Positions 1 to 9,296 of a DNA stretch of 64,000 nucleotides are shown piece after piece (position 1 is the first letter of the stretch; every line of letters begins with the position of its first letter). The stretch is taken from NCBI RefSeq assembly GCF_013343235.1, contig NZ_CP040094.1:504501-568500 (forward strand). The letters run 5' to 3'. The translations under genes and the position numbers were made by a program. The notes beneath the pieces were generated by a model. It saw only the letters and a list, made by a program, of their open reading frames with translations, had not been told where the DNA came from and did not search any database. Source of the DNA: Nostoc sp. TCL240-02. Lineage in GTDB: Bacteria; Cyanobacteriota; Cyanobacteriia; Cyanobacteriales; Nostocaceae.

Positions 1-218
1 GTGCAGTGTTTGAACGTGATGGCTGGTTACAAGTTATGGGTAAAGGCAGTGTCACCATTGTCGATCCCACTGAAGCCACCCACACCAACGAACCCCATGT
101 TGGTGCTAATGAACCATTAACCGTGCATAATTTACGTCTCCATATCCTCAGCTACGGCGATCGCTTCCACCTGTACCAGCGCACTGTATTGCCTGCTGTA
201 CACCGGATCTCCAGCTGA
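1..218 (+). CDS. cphB: Cyanophycinase, C-terminal fragment (runs in from left edge)
   Basis: The first 218 bases are open in frame 3 and end at TGA 216-218. The peptide, from AVFERDGWLQVMGKGSV through PTEATHTNEPHVGANEPL to LPAVHRISS, matches my memory of the C-terminal end of cyanobacterial cyanophycinase, a serine-type peptidase that releases beta-Asp-Arg dipeptides from cyanophycin. The catalytic serine region lies outside the window. The gene directly upstream of cphA on the same strand is cphB in many cyanobacteria, which supports the call. Only about 72 residues are visible. Confidence 0.85.
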   Translation, partial: AVFERDGWLQVMGKGSVTIVDPTEATHTNEPHVGANEPLTVHNLRLHILSYGDRFHLYQRTVLPAVHRISS

Positions 219-645
219 CGGGATAGAGTATCTGAGGTTACACTGAGTTGACCACAAATTTTAGATTTTGGATTTTGCGAAAAGTTGTATGTAAGGAGCG
301 TTTACCGACCTAGCAAACTTTTCAAGACGGATTATAGATTAAAAGAGCTTTTCGGCAGATGCCGCTAGAAAGTGGGTAAAACAAATCTAAAAACCCCTCG
401 ATGACTAGTTGACGCTACGCTATCGTAAATCTAAAATTACCAGAGCTAAGTACCCTAATTGTCTCTTTTAATCCAAAATCATAAATCTAAAATCCCAAAT
501 CAGTTGACCGCACATTTATTTCTTGTTGTAGAAAAATGATGAGAATACTATGTAAAAAGAAAAAACTGTTTGCAACGAACAGTTTAGCGGTCAATTACAG
601 TATGAAACTAGAATTTTGGTTCCGAATCTCCATCTACCTATTCCC
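219..645. other. cphB-cphA intergenic region with inverted AT-rich repeats
   Basis: This 427-bp gap holds two related segments in partly inverted arrangement: AGTTGACC followed by an ATTTTAGATTTTGGATTTT run near 245-275, and AATCCAAAATC...AAATCTAAAATCCC followed by AGTTGACCGCACA near 471-515. They look like the ends of a degenerate dispersed repeat. No good promoter boxes were recognised. A 15-codon reading frame at its end is listed separately. Confidence 0.4.
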
Positions 646-649
646 ATGA
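602..649 (+). other. Possible leader ORF overlapping the cphA start (ATGA)
   Basis: ATG at 602 opens a 15-codon frame (MKLEFWFRISIYLFP) whose TGA stop at 647-649 overlaps the cphA ATG at 646-648 as ATGA. Such an overlap could couple translation of cphA to the leader. No Shine-Dalgarno sequence precedes 602, so expression is unproven. The peptide has no family I recognise. Confidence 0.25.
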
Positions 650-3348
650 GAATCCTCAAGATCCAGACCTTACGCGGCCCAAACTATTGGAGCATTCGAC
701 GCCACAAGCTGATCGTCATGCGCCTCGATTTAGAAACCCTTGCCGAGACGCCCTCGAATGAAATTCCAGGCTTTTATGAAGGACTAGTTGAGGCGCTGCC
801 GAGTCTGGAGGGTCATTATTGTTCGCCTGGCTGTCGTGGTGGTTTTTTGATGCGAGTCAAAGAAGGCACGATGATCGGCCATATCGTAGAACATGTAGCT
901 TTAGAACTCCAGGAATTAGCTGGTATGCACGTCGGCTTTGGTCGCACCCGCGAAACTGCCACACCCGGAATTTATCAAGTAGTAATTGAATACCAAAATG
1001 AGGAAGCAGGACGCTACGCTGGACGAGCCGCAGTGCGGCTGTGCCAGAGTATCGTTGATCGAGGCCGTTATCCCAAGGCAGAACTAGAGCAAGATATCCA
1101 AGACCTAAAAGACTTCACCCGTGATGCTTCCTTGGGCCCTTCCACTGAAGCGATCATCAAAGAAGCAGAAAAAAGAGGTATTCCCTGGATGTCTCTAGAA
1201 GCCCGCTTTTTGATTCAGCTAGGCTATGGCGTGAACCAGAAGCGGATGCAGGCCACAATGACAGACAACACCAGCATTCTGGGTGTAGAACTAGCTTGCG
1301 ACAAAGAAGCTACTAAACGCATCCTCGCGGCAGCCGGTGCGCCAGTTCCCAGAGGTACAGTAATCAACTTCTTAGACGATTTAGAACAAGCTATTGAATA
1401 CGTTGGCGGCTATCCCATCGTCCTCAAGCCCTTGGATGGCAATCATGGACGTGGGATCACCATTGACATCAGAACTTGGGAAGAAGCAGAAGCCGGCTAC
1501 GAAGCAGCTAGACAGGTTTCTCGATCAATTATTGTCGAAAGATATTACGTTGGGCGTGACCATAGGGTATTGGTGGTAAATGGCAAAGTAGTCGCAGTCG
1601 CCGAACGCGTACCTGCTCACGTCATTGGCAACGGCAGATCCACTATCTCCGAACTGATTGAGGAAACAAACCTCGATCCAAATCGTGGTGAAGGACATGA
1701 TAACGTCCTGACCAAGATTGAACTAGATCGCACCAGCTACCAACTCTTAGAAAGGCAAGGCTATACCCTAAATAGCGTTCCACCCAAGGGTACTATTTGT
1801 TATCTCAGGGCAACAGCCAACTTAAGTACAGGTGGTAGCGCCGTAGATCGTACTGATGAAATTCACCCAGAAAATCTGTGGTTGGCACAACGGGTAGTCA
1901 AGATTATCGGTTTAGATATCGCCGGACTCGATATCGTCACCACAGATATTAGCCGTCCCCTGCGGGAAGTCGATGGCGTAATTGTTGAAGTTAACGCTGC
2001 TCCCGGCTTTCGGATGCACGTTGCCCCAAGCGTGGGTATTCCCCGCAACGTCGCTGGTGCAGTGATGGATATGCTGTTCCCCAACGAGCAATCTAGCCAA
2101 ATTCCTATCCTCAGCATTACTGGTACTAATGGCAAAACCACTACTACCCGATTACTAGCACATATTTATAAACAGACTGGTAAAGTAGTCGGATATACTA
2201 CAACCGATGGAACGTATATCGGTGATTACTTAGTAGAAGCTGGTGACAACACAGGCCCCCAAAGTGCCCATGTTATTCTCCAAGATCCCACTGTGGAAGT
2301 AGCGGTACTGGAAACGGCTCGTGGTGGCATTCTTCGCTCTGGATTGGGCTTTGAAGCCGCAAATGTGGGAGTTGTGTTAAATGTAGCCGCCGACCACTTA
2401 GGGATAGGCGATATCGATACCATTGAGCAGTTAGCTAACCTCAAGAGTGTAGTAGCCGAAGCCGTATTCCCTGATGGCTACGCAGTACTTAACGCCGACG
2501 ATCGCCGTGTCGCCGCTATGTCAGAAAAAACCAAGGCTAATATTGCTTACTTCACCATGAACCCCGACTCGGAATTAGTGCGAAAGCATATCCAAAAAGG
2601 TGGAGTAGCCGCAGTCTATGAAAGTGGCTATTTGTCAATTGTTAAAGGTGATTGGACACATCGGATAGAAAGAGCAGAAAATATACCTTTAACAATGGGC
2701 GGACGTGCGCCGTTTATGATTGCCAACGCTTTAGCTGCAAGTTTGGCAGCATTCGTGCAAAACGTCACAATTGAGCAGATTCGCTCTGGTTTGAAGACTT
2801 TCCGAGCTTCAGTTAGTCAAACGCCGGGACGAATGAATTTATTTAATTTAGGCAACTACCACGCTTTAGTGGACTATGCTCACAACGCAGCTAGTTATGA
2901 AGCTGTAGGTTCCTTTGTACGGAACTGGACTACAGGACAACGGATTGGCGTAATTGGTGGCCCGGGCGATCGCCGCGACGAAGATTTTGTGACTTTGGGC
3001 AAATTAGCAGCACAAATTTTTGACTACATCATTGTCAAAGAAGACGATGACACACGGGGACGTTTACGGGGTTCCGCCGCCCAATTGATTATTCAAGGCA
3101 TTACCCAAGTGAAGCCTGATAGCCGCTATGAATCAATTTTGGATGAAACCCAAGCGATTAATAAAGGCTTAGACATGGCTCCTGATAACAGCCTGGTGGT
3201 GATTTTACCAGAAAGCGTGACTAGGGCTATTAAGTTAATTAAGCTGCGTGGTTTAGCCAAAGAAGAGACACATCAACAAAATACTACAGCGATCGCTGAT
3301 TCTCAAAATGGAATCGCACCTTCTTCTGTAGTCAACACACTACTGTAG
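646..3348 (+). CDS. cphA: Cyanophycin synthetase
   Basis: This 900-residue protein polymerises Asp and Arg into the nitrogen reserve cyanophycin, using ATP, in the cytoplasm. The start is taken at ATG 646 (MRILKIQTLRGPNYWSIRRH), the usual N-terminus of the family; a TTG at 616 would add ten residues with no support. Three parts are visible: an N-terminal domain, an ATP-grasp domain around residues 220-470 (motif GNHGRGITID), and a C-terminal Mur-ligase-like domain starting with the P-loop GTNGKTTTT near residue 495. Length fits the usual cyanobacterial enzyme of about 900 residues. It follows cphB on the same strand, the common cyanophycin pair. Confidence 0.97.
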   Translation: MRILKIQTLRGPNYWSIRRHKLIVMRLDLETLAETPSNEIPGFYEGLVEALPSLEGHYCSPGCRGGFLMRVKEGTMIGHIVEHVALELQELAGMHVGFGRTRETATPGIYQVVIEYQNEEAGRYAGRAAVRLCQSIVDRGRYPKAELEQDIQDLKDFTRDASLGPSTEAIIKEAEKRGIPWMSLEARFLIQLGYGVNQKRMQATMTDNTSILGVELACDKEATKRILAAAGAPVPRGTVINFLDDLEQAIEYVGGYPIVLKPLDGNHGRGITIDIRTWEEAEAGYEAARQVSRSIIVERYYVGRDHRVLVVNGKVVAVAERVPAHVIGNGRSTISELIEETNLDPNRGEGHDNVLTKIELDRTSYQLLERQGYTLNSVPPKGTICYLRATANLSTGGSAVDRTDEIHPENLWLAQRVVKIIGLDIAGLDIVTTDISRPLREVDGVIVEVNAAPGFRMHVAPSVGIPRNVAGAVMDMLFPNEQSSQIPILSITGTNGKTTTTRLLAHIYKQTGKVVGYTTTDGTYIGDYLVEAGDNTGPQSAHVILQDPTVEVAVLETARGGILRSGLGFEAANVGVVLNVAADHLGIGDIDTIEQLANLKSVVAEAVFPDGYAVLNADDRRVAAMSEKTKANIAYFTMNPDSELVRKHIQKGGVAAVYESGYLSIVKGDWTHRIERAENIPLTMGGRAPFMIANALAASLAAFVQNVTIEQIRSGLKTFRASVSQTPGRMNLFNLGNYHALVDYAHNAASYEAVGSFVRNWTTGQRIGVIGGPGDRRDEDFVTLGKLAAQIFDYIIVKEDDDTRGRLRGSAAQLIIQGITQVKPDSRYESILDETQAINKGLDMAPDNSLVVILPESVTRAIKLIKLRGLAKEETHQQNTTAIADSQNGIAPSSVVNTLL

Positions 3349-3414
3349 TCAACAGTCAAGAGTCTCAAGTTCAGCATTTCAAAGTTTTTCACCCTTGACT
3401 CTTGACTATTGACT
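3347..3414. terminator. Inverted repeat between convergent cphA and tatA
   Basis: The arm AGTCAACAGTCAAGAGTC (3347-3364) pairs with GACTCTTGACTATTGACT (3397-3414), one mismatch, with a 32-nt loop. It begins at the cphA stop and ends at the tatA stop, so it could serve as a bidirectional terminator. The arms are made of TCTTGAC-type heptamer repeats and may also simply be a dispersed repeat. Confidence 0.5.
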
Positions 3415-3586
3415 ATTGTTTTTCTTCTTCTGAATTAGTTTCATCGCTGGGGGTTTTCATCTCCTCCTTAAAACCTCGTAGGGTTTTGCCTAGTGCAGTG
3501 CCCAATTCGGGAATTTTTTTAGGGCCAAAAATTAGAATAGCGACTATGGTAACTACAGCGATTTCTGGCCATCCTAGTCCAAACAT
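3413..3586 (-). CDS. tatA: Twin-arginine translocase subunit TatA/E
   Basis: A 57-residue protein starting MFGLGWPEIAVVTIVAILIF. It has the TatA/E plan: one N-terminal transmembrane helix (about residues 3-20), the FGPKK hinge, an amphipathic helix (PELGTALGKTLRGFKEEM) and an acidic polar tail. TatA multimers form the pore through which folded proteins with RR signal peptides cross the plasma or thylakoid membrane. The start at 3586 is preceded by AGAGGAAAT, a good ribosome binding site; an upstream ATG would add a non-homologous 17-residue leader. TatA versus TatE cannot be told apart. No tatC is in the window. Confidence 0.93.
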   Translation of the reverse strand: MFGLGWPEIAVVTIVAILIFGPKKIPELGTALGKTLRGFKEEMKTPSDETNSEEEKQ

Positions 3587-3744
3587 ATAAATTTCCTCTA
3601 AGGCATCTGTAATTAAATATAGACATTGATGGCTCAAATCTGATGATTTAGGGGCAAATAAGAGGTAAGGAAGTAGGGAAGATTACGCCAGGGATTGCGC
3701 GTCAGCACAGAGAAACCGCGCAAAGGTTCCTATTATTTTTGAAG

Positions 3745-4791
3745 TCAAAAGATAAGCTTATCTTTCTTTTGCTTAGGATCTAAAGGTATCAATTCAACCA
3801 AGGCAAAGGGAATGATACATAGAGGCCATAAGAAATATTGTAAGAATAGTACTGAATTAAAATACAAAAATATCATCATAATTATTGTGGAAGATACAAA
3901 CATGCTCACCTTTTCTTTCAGGAAACTTAGGTAAAGCATTCCCATCAGGAATAGCATGAGAAACTTGGCTCTTAATCCTACAATCCAGGTGAATTTTTTA
4001 GAAAAAATAACATCGACGGAGGGTGCATCCCCTATATGCAAACTTTCTAAGCGTGTTGCTGAGAATAAGATGGATTTGAAAAAACCTTCAGCATTCCAAA
4101 TCAGAAAAGGTAATGATGTCAAAAGAGGAATGCTTAAAATAATAAAAAATCCCCAAACTAAATTTTTAGTCTGCTGATTTTCTGCTCCATTTTTCCAAAG
4201 GTAGATGAGATACAAAGGCAGCAGGAATATTGCAATCTGCTTAATTCCCAAAGAGATACTAAACAGAAGTAAAGAAAGTTTAGTTTTCTCTTTCAAAATG
4301 ACTAAAGACAATAGTAAAAAAAATATCGCCGCAAATTCCAGGTGGTGAACACGTACTATATAGATACTCCAGCGACCTAATAAGAGAATTGTAGAGGCTA
4401 CAAAGCCAAGTATCCATAAACCTCGTATCTGAAAATATCTCAATGTTAAGGCAACGATACCAATATGGAAGGCAAAAGAAATAGGTCGCCACAAATATAA
4501 CCAATCACGAAAATCTCGGAAACCAAGCTTTTGAACTAGCGCAGAGAAAAGGTATGCAAGTGGAAAATAAGTTGCATATTTATCATTGACCCTCATGTCA
4601 CCTAACAAAACCCTAGCATAAGGATTTTCTCCAGTAATAATCCTTTTACCTTCCAACCAAATAAAGTAAATATCATCCCCCTTTAAAGAATCGGGAGGCG
4701 TTAGCCAGAATTTAATATGTATTAACAAACCCGCAAAAACCAGGGGTAGAAGTAGAAGCCAATATTTTTTATCCCATCTATATGTTGACAT
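3745..4791 (-). CDS. Multispanning membrane protein, GT-C/GT87-like glycosyltransferase candidate
   Basis: A 348-residue protein with roughly nine hydrophobic segments, the first at about residues 11-30 (YWLLLLPLVFAGLLIHI). Between the first two segments sits an acidic, aromatic loop (GDDIYFIWLEGKRIITGENP...FPLAYLFSA). This arrangement of a short first helix, an acidic loop with a YxxWxxG-like stretch and a following PLAY motif resembles the GT87/DUF2029 polyprenol-linked mannosyltransferase fold. The assignment is by general pattern only; no catalytic residue can be named with certainty. The gene stands alone, more than 150 bp from its neighbours, and its base composition is more AT-rich than the surrounding genes, which could mean transfer. 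Confidence 0.6.
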   Translation of the reverse strand: MSTYRWDKKYWLLLLPLVFAGLLIHIKFWLTPPDSLKGDDIYFIWLEGKRIITGENPYARVLLGDMRVNDKYATYFPLAYLFSALVQKLGFRDFRDWLYLWRPISFAFHIGIVALTLRYFQIRGLWILGFVASTILLLGRWSIYIVRVHHLEFAAIFFLLLSLVILKEKTKLSLLLFSISLGIKQIAIFLLPLYLIYLWKNGAENQQTKNLVWGFFIILSIPLLTSLPFLIWNAEGFFKSILFSATRLESLHIGDAPSVDVIFSKKFTWIVGLRAKFLMLFLMGMLYLSFLKEKVSMFVSSTIIMMIFLYFNSVLFLQYFLWPLCIIPFALVELIPLDPKQKKDKLIF

Positions 4792-4984
4792 GGTGAATTA
4801 TTTGAAAATTAAGTTAGTCAATAGGATGACGAATTCTACTTTGGTGTTGTTCACCAGTCTTTCAATCGGGAGATTTACCTCGGAGTTTTGGCTACCGAGT
4901 AGGAGTATAAATTAATTAATTTAGGTCAAATATGGTTGCAGCAAAATTGAATACATTGAACAAAGAAAGCGATCGCTAGCTCGA

Positions 4985-6388
4985 CTAACTTCCCATTGGC
5001 TTGGTAATTGGCAAACCCAACCAATCACTTAATTCATGAGCTAACCATTCAAGTTCTACTTCGGATTTAATACCGATATCGTTTCCACCAAGCTGATATT
5101 TTTGTACTCCTGAGCAAATATATAATTGTGCTGGAACGGCAATTCTAGTGTCATCAGAATTTTTAGTAAAATGTTTGGGAATGTAAACTAACTTATTAAT
5201 ACTTTGCCTTGACGATGCACGGGGGCGATAAAATTTCCAGCTAAACAATTCCCAACTTAGGGTAATTTGTTCTGCATTCAGGCGTAAGCAGATTCGTCCA
5301 CATAAATGAAAGAGAAGTTTATACACCATGAGAAAGCCAGCACCCCAAAAAGGAAGTGAGAACAAAGCAAAGGGGATGTTGACAGGAAAAGGGACCGAAA
5401 GAGCGCTAACTGTCCAAAGTAGGATAAATGAATTCCAGACGATCGCAAATAAACCTGTGAATATTATTGATGGATCAAAACCAGATGGTGGAACGATAAT
5501 TTCTAGAGAATCCCCATTTTTGGTTAATTGAATCTTACTCCCATCTGGTTTATCTACAACCAAAGTAGGCAAGTTTGTCGTTTGTGGTTTGTCTAAAGCT
5601 GCAATCGCACCAGCAGCAGAATTAAAACGCCTTTCTAAACTGGGTTCAGTCATTTGCTGCAACCAGCGAGTCAATTTAGGACTCACATTAGCTACCTGTT
5701 CAAACTGAATCCGAAAATCCTTTTGGGGTAAATCGGCTGGATGAGTACCCGCCACTAAATAAATTAAAGTTGCACCTAAGCTATAAAGATCGGAAGCCGG
5801 AACCGTGCGTCCGCCAAATTGCTCCTGTGGCATATACCCATAGCTTCCCACCACAGTCCTAGTTCCACCTTCAGTAGCGAGGATAGTTTGCACCGAGCCA
5901 AAATCTACTAGGTAAACTTGACCAACACTGTTACCAGAACGCTCTCCCAATAAAATATTGCTAGGCTTAATATCACGATGGATAACAGGCGGATATAGCC
6001 CATGTAGGTAAATGAGAATTTCTAAAAGTGCTTTGGCTATCTCTTTGACTTCCACTTCGGTAAAAGTCCGGCCAGATTGGATGTATTGCTCTAAAGTTTT
6101 TGCTGGGATATAACTTTGTACTAGGGCAAATCCTTTGATGGCGGGTGAATTTACCTCAAAATAGTCTAAATAGCGAGGTATTAAGGGATGTGACAAAGAT
6201 TTTAGAGTTTCAGCTTCTCGCTCAAACAGCTTGAGTGAATCCCATTCAAAGTCACTACTAAAAGAGAGTAACTTAATAACAACTAATTTCTGAGTGTTCC
6301 AATCACGAGCTACCAGCGTCCGTCGCCCTGCTTTTTTGCCTAATAGCTGCTGAACTTGATAGCGTTCGCCTAATATTTCACCAATCAT
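4985..6388 (-). CDS. Ser/Thr protein kinase with C-terminal membrane segment
   Basis: A 467-residue eukaryotic-type kinase. Visible motifs: VIK (ATP-binding lysine), HRDIKPSN (catalytic loop), VDFGSV (metal binding), YMPQEQ (activation segment end) and SDLYSLG. The glycine-rich loop is atypical: LLGKKAGRRTLVA lacks the GxGxxG spacing. The kinase domain ends near residue 275. After it comes a stretch with two hydrophobic helices (about 320-370), then a soluble C-terminal region rich in aromatics ending ELSDWLGLPI. The protein is probably membrane-anchored. Its substrate is unknown. It is divergently oriented to cbiT with about 95 bp between. Confidence 0.9.
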   Translation of the reverse strand: MIGEILGERYQVQQLLGKKAGRRTLVARDWNTQKLVVIKLLSFSSDFEWDSLKLFEREAETLKSLSHPLIPRYLDYFEVNSPAIKGFALVQSYIPAKTLEQYIQSGRTFTEVEVKEIAKALLEILIYLHGLYPPVIHRDIKPSNILLGERSGNSVGQVYLVDFGSVQTILATEGGTRTVVGSYGYMPQEQFGGRTVPASDLYSLGATLIYLVAGTHPADLPQKDFRIQFEQVANVSPKLTRWLQQMTEPSLERRFNSAAGAIAALDKPQTTNLPTLVVDKPDGSKIQLTKNGDSLEIIVPPSGFDPSIIFTGLFAIVWNSFILLWTVSALSVPFPVNIPFALFSLPFWGAGFLMVYKLLFHLCGRICLRLNAEQITLSWELFSWKFYRPRASSRQSINKLVYIPKHFTKNSDDTRIAVPAQLYICSGVQKYQLGGNDIGIKSEVELEWLAHELSDWLGLPITKPMGS

Positions 6389-6483
6389 TATGGTTTCTTA
6401 TAATGCTACGTTTGAAAAGTTTTTATAGCTTATGACTTTTCAATTTCGGCAAATCCATATCTTTAGTATAATTGCGTAATTCT

Positions 6484-7086
6484 ATGCCCTCCCAACTTTG
6501 GCCTTATATTACCCCTGGTATTCCTGATGAACTGTTCGAGCATTTGCCAGGAATTCCCCTGAGTCAGCGAGAAGTCCGGCTACTGTTAATTGCCCAACTG
6601 CGACTAACATCAGATTCTGTATTGTGGGATATTGGCGCAGGGACAGGTACAATTCCTGTAGAAGTTGGGCTATTGTGTCCAAAGGGTCAAATTATTGCTA
6701 TAGAAAGGGATGAAGAAGTAGCTAACCTGATCAAGCGGAACTGCGATCGCTTTGATGTGAAAAACGTCGAAGTTATTGAAGGTAGTGCTCCAGAGTGTTT
6801 ACATGACCTCAAGGTTGCTCCTCACCGCGTTTGCATTGAGGGAGGAAGACCTATCCAGGATATTCTGCAAGCAGCATGGCATTATTTGCCACCATCCGGT
6901 CGGGTTGTAGCTACAGCTGTTAATCTAGAAAGTCTGTATGCTATTTCTCAAAGCTTTTCTCTGTTAAGAGCTAGAAATATCGAAGTTGTTCAGTCTGCGG
7001 TTAACCGCTTAGAGACACGCGGCTTTTCTCAAACCTTTACCGCCGTTGATCCCATTTTTATTCTTAGTGGTGAGAAACTGGATTAG
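6484..7086 (+). CDS. cbiT: Cobalt-precorrin-6B C15-methyltransferase/decarboxylase (CbiT type)
   Basis: A 200-residue SAM-dependent methyltransferase of the cobalamin pathway. The SAM-binding motif WDIGAGTGTIPVEVG lies at residues 48-62, followed by IAIERDEE (acidic residue at the end of strand 2), and the family N-terminus GIPDELFEH..IPLSQREVR is present. CbiT methylates C15 and decarboxylates the C12 acetate of the corrin ring; in many bacteria it is fused to CbiE as CobL, here it stands alone. The start is ATG 6484; an upstream TTG at 6472 is possible but unsupported. The downstream DNA is a long STRR repeat block. Confidence 0.88.
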   Translation: MPSQLWPYITPGIPDELFEHLPGIPLSQREVRLLLIAQLRLTSDSVLWDIGAGTGTIPVEVGLLCPKGQIIAIERDEEVANLIKRNCDRFDVKNVEVIEGSAPECLHDLKVAPHRVCIEGGRPIQDILQAAWHYLPPSGRVVATAVNLESLYAISQSFSLLRARNIEVVQSAVNRLETRGFSQTFTAVDPIFILSGEKLD

Positions 7087-7093
7087 AGAATGG

Positions 7094-7334
7094 GGAAGAA
7101 GGAAGGGAGCAGGGAGCAGGGGGACAGGGGGAGATGAGGGGGACAAGAAGGACAAGGAAGACAAGGGGGACAGGGAGGACATGGAGGATAAGGGGAGAAT
7201 TATTTAACAAGTCTCTCCCCTATCTCCCCCCTCTTCCTTGTCCCCCCTATCTCTTATCAATTCCCAATTCCCAATTCCCAATTCCCAATGCCCAATTCCC
7301 AATGCCCAATGCCCAATGCCCAATGCCCAATATT
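7094..7334. repeat. STRR repeat block with purine/pyrimidine hairpin and CAATTCC/CAATGCC heptamers
   Basis: From 7094 the plus strand is a purine-rich run of GGGACAAGG-like units, then a short core ATTATTTAACAAGTC (7199-7213), then a complementary pyrimidine-rich run, then about ten tandem CCAATTC/CCAATGC heptamers to 7334. AGGGGAGA (7191-7198) pairs with TCTCCCCT (7214-7221), so the RNA can form a long hairpin at the cbiT 3' end. Several reading frames cross the block but none resembles a protein. The core recurs at 8301 and, reversed, at 40390-40410. Confidence 0.85.
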
Positions 7335-7344
7335 TAATACTTCT

Positions 7345-8226
7345 ATGCCTTGGTCTCGGATTATTAGTGGAATTGTTGCGATCGCTCTTGCTCTTTCTGT
7401 TACCCTTTTGGGTGGCTGGTACTTTACCATCATGTTTGCGGTTGTCATCTTTTTGGGTCAACAGGAATATTTTAATTTGGTGCGAGCCAGAGGCATCGCT
7501 CCCGCCGCTAAAACCACTATGGCTGTCAGCCTAGTTTTGCTAGTAATTTGTACCATTGATGGCAGTTTAGCTGACGCTGTGATGCCCTTAGCTGGCACAC
7601 TTATCTGTTTTTACCTGTTATTTCAGCCCAAATTTGCCACGATCGCTGATGTTTCTGCTTCTATAATGGGGCTATTTTACGTAGGTTATTTACCGAGTTA
7701 CTGGGTGCGATTACGAGCAATTGATAGTGCCGTTTTTAGCAATTTACCTTTCGGGGGTTACTGGCCTACAACTTGGACAGACTTCTGGGAAAAGGCAAGT
7801 TCTGCTTCTTTACCACAAGGTTTTACAGCAACAATGCTGACTTTTTTGTGTATTTGGGCAGCCGATATTGGTGCTTATACCATTGGCAAATTCTTTGGGA
7901 AAACCCGTCTGTCTGAGATTAGCCCGAAGAAAACTGTAGAAGGTGCTGTATTTGGCATTACTTCAAGTGTTGCTGTAGCCATAGCAGGAGCCTATTATCT
8001 CCACTTGCCCAGATCCTTGTTGACTGGTTTAGCATTGGGTTTGTTGATTGGCATTGCTAGTCTTTTAGGGGATCTTACCGAGTCTATGCTCAAGCGGGAT
8101 GCTGGAGTTAAAGATTCCGGACAATTAATTCCCGGTCACGGTGGTATTTTAGACCGTACTGATAGTTATATTTTTACAGCACCTTTGGTTTATTATTTTG
8201 TGACACTACTGTTGCCGCTACTATAG
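7345..8226 (+). CDS. cdsA: Phosphatidate cytidylyltransferase
   Basis: CdsA makes CDP-diacylglycerol from phosphatidate and CTP, the branch point to phosphatidylglycerol synthesis, in the membrane. The 293-residue protein has about eight hydrophobic helices and ends with the family signature [19 protein letters not shown]...DRTDS (about residues 250-278), which carries the conserved Asp residues. ATG 7345 ([16 protein letters not shown]) is preferred; longer frames start inside the heptamer repeats upstream and encode only repeat-derived residues. The gene sits between two STRR blocks. Confidence 0.95.
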   Translation: MPWSRIISGIVAIALALSVTLLGGWYFTIMFAVVIFLGQQEYFNLVRARGIAPAAKTTMAVSLVLLVICTIDGSLADAVMPLAGTLICFYLLFQPKFATIADVSASIMGLFYVGYLPSYWVRLRAIDSAVFSNLPFGGYWPTTWTDFWEKASSASLPQGFTATMLTFLCIWAADIGAYTIGKFFGKTRLSEISPKKTVEGAVFGITSSVAVAIAGAYYLHLPRSLLTGLALGLLIGIASLLGDLTESMLKRDAGVKDSGQLIPGHGGILDRTDSYIFTAPLVYYFVTLLLPLL

Positions 8227-8252
8227 AGCTTTTGGGTTGAGTTCACAAGAGG

Positions 8253-8345
8253 CATGGGGAAGGAGGAAGGGAGACAAGGGGGACAAGGGGGACAAGGGGG
8301 AATTATTGAACAAGTCTCCCCCTTCTCCTTGTCTCCCTTATCTCT
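8253..8345. repeat. STRR purine/pyrimidine hairpin downstream of cdsA
   Basis: A run of GGGGGACAA units (8258-8300) is followed by the core AATTATTGAACAAGTC and then a complementary CTCCCCCTTCTCCTTGTCTCC run. GGGGGA (8296-8301) pairs with TCCCCC (8317-8322) and the pairing extends imperfectly outwards. It is the same element as at 7191-7221 and may act as a 3' hairpin for cdsA. Confidence 0.8.
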
Positions 8346-8446
8346 TCTTCATACCCCCTGATCCTTTTGCTCTTGTTCTCATCATGCTTTGAGAGGCGCT
8401 ACGTCTATTTAAAATAGGGTATTACTATTTTTTAATTTTTCACGAT

Positions 8447-9163
8447 CTAAGGATTAACGTTAATCTGCCCTCTACAAACCAGTTTGCCTGGGATCAACGT
8501 TAGTTCTTGGATATCGACATCTGAGCCAAGATCCAAATTGTACTCATGATTGTCGTCTAATATATCTCCATCGTGGGGCTTGATTTTTATTTGTGTCAGT
8601 TGCAACTCATGCCCACTAAGTAACTGTAAGCCGCCCAGACAAATCTCTAGAGGCATTGTTTCTGTATTGGTTACTCTCAAGCCTCGCAGTATAATTTGAT
8701 TGTTATCAAGGATAATTTCTTGCCAGTTTATTGGTTGTGACTTGGGGAAATTTGTTGGTAAAACCTTAACCAGCAAATCGCTCAAAGCAGTTGATAATAA
8801 GTCAGATGAGAGAGAAGTATTCAAATCATTCTCGTCTACGATCAAATCGCCAACCACTGATACTGTTTCTAACAGCCGTAATGGCTTTCCCTTAAGTACG
8901 GAACCAATGTTTATCTGAATATTTTCTGCCGTTAATTGAATTTGTGTAATTAGGAGACCTTGATAAACTGCATGAGTAGCAAAAATAGATACCAAGGGGA
9001 TACGCCCAGATAGAAGTTGGCGATCGCTTGCTTTAATCTCCACTTCTAATTCTGATATTTGGCTCACTTGCGCTCTTAACCAGAGCTTTAGGGCTTTTGT
9101 GAGTACCTGCGTAATTATGCGGATTTTATTTGCATTTGTCGTTTGAGAATTTTGCTCTGGCAT
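8447..9163 (-). CDS. DUF2993 family protein
   Basis: A 238-residue protein whose body fits the DUF2993 family (LmeA-like; in actinobacteria a periplasmic phospholipid-binding protein). The recognisable stretch is the beta-rich VEIKASDRQLLSGRIPLVSI...GLLITQIQLTAENIQINIGSVLKG followed by NLTSxL-type and LxGLQLLSGHELQLTQIKI sequences. No signal peptide or transmembrane helix is evident, unlike the secreted actinobacterial members. The cyanobacterial function is unknown. The gene is divergent from the pseudouridine synthase gene, with 133 bp between the starts. Confidence 0.8.
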   Translation of the reverse strand: MPEQNSQTTNANKIRIITQVLTKALKLWLRAQVSQISELEVEIKASDRQLLSGRIPLVSIFATHAVYQGLLITQIQLTAENIQINIGSVLKGKPLRLLETVSVVGDLIVDENDLNTSLSSDLLSTALSDLLVKVLPTNFPKSQPINWQEIILDNNQIILRGLRVTNTETMPLEICLGGLQLLSGHELQLTQIKIKPHDGDILDDNHEYNLDLGSDVDIQELTLIPGKLVCRGQINVNP

Positions 9164-9296
9164 CTAAGCAATCTGTTTATGAGTGTTTGCTCAACAGCTG
9201 GACAGAAATTAAACAAGTCTTAAATGTAACATTTATGCCTACTCGCTACAAAATGCAAATATCATTTAATTGTTAACAGTAAATAAGCAATTCCAG

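Noticed and set aside
424..439. NtcA box upstream of cphA
   Set aside because: GTA and TAC are separated by ten bases instead of the eight of the GTAN8TAC consensus, and no -10 box follows at the right distance.
7134..7461. Frames through the repeats before cdsA
   Set aside because: They encode only heptamer-derived residues such as NSQFPIPN; the cdsA start at 7345 explains the coding part.
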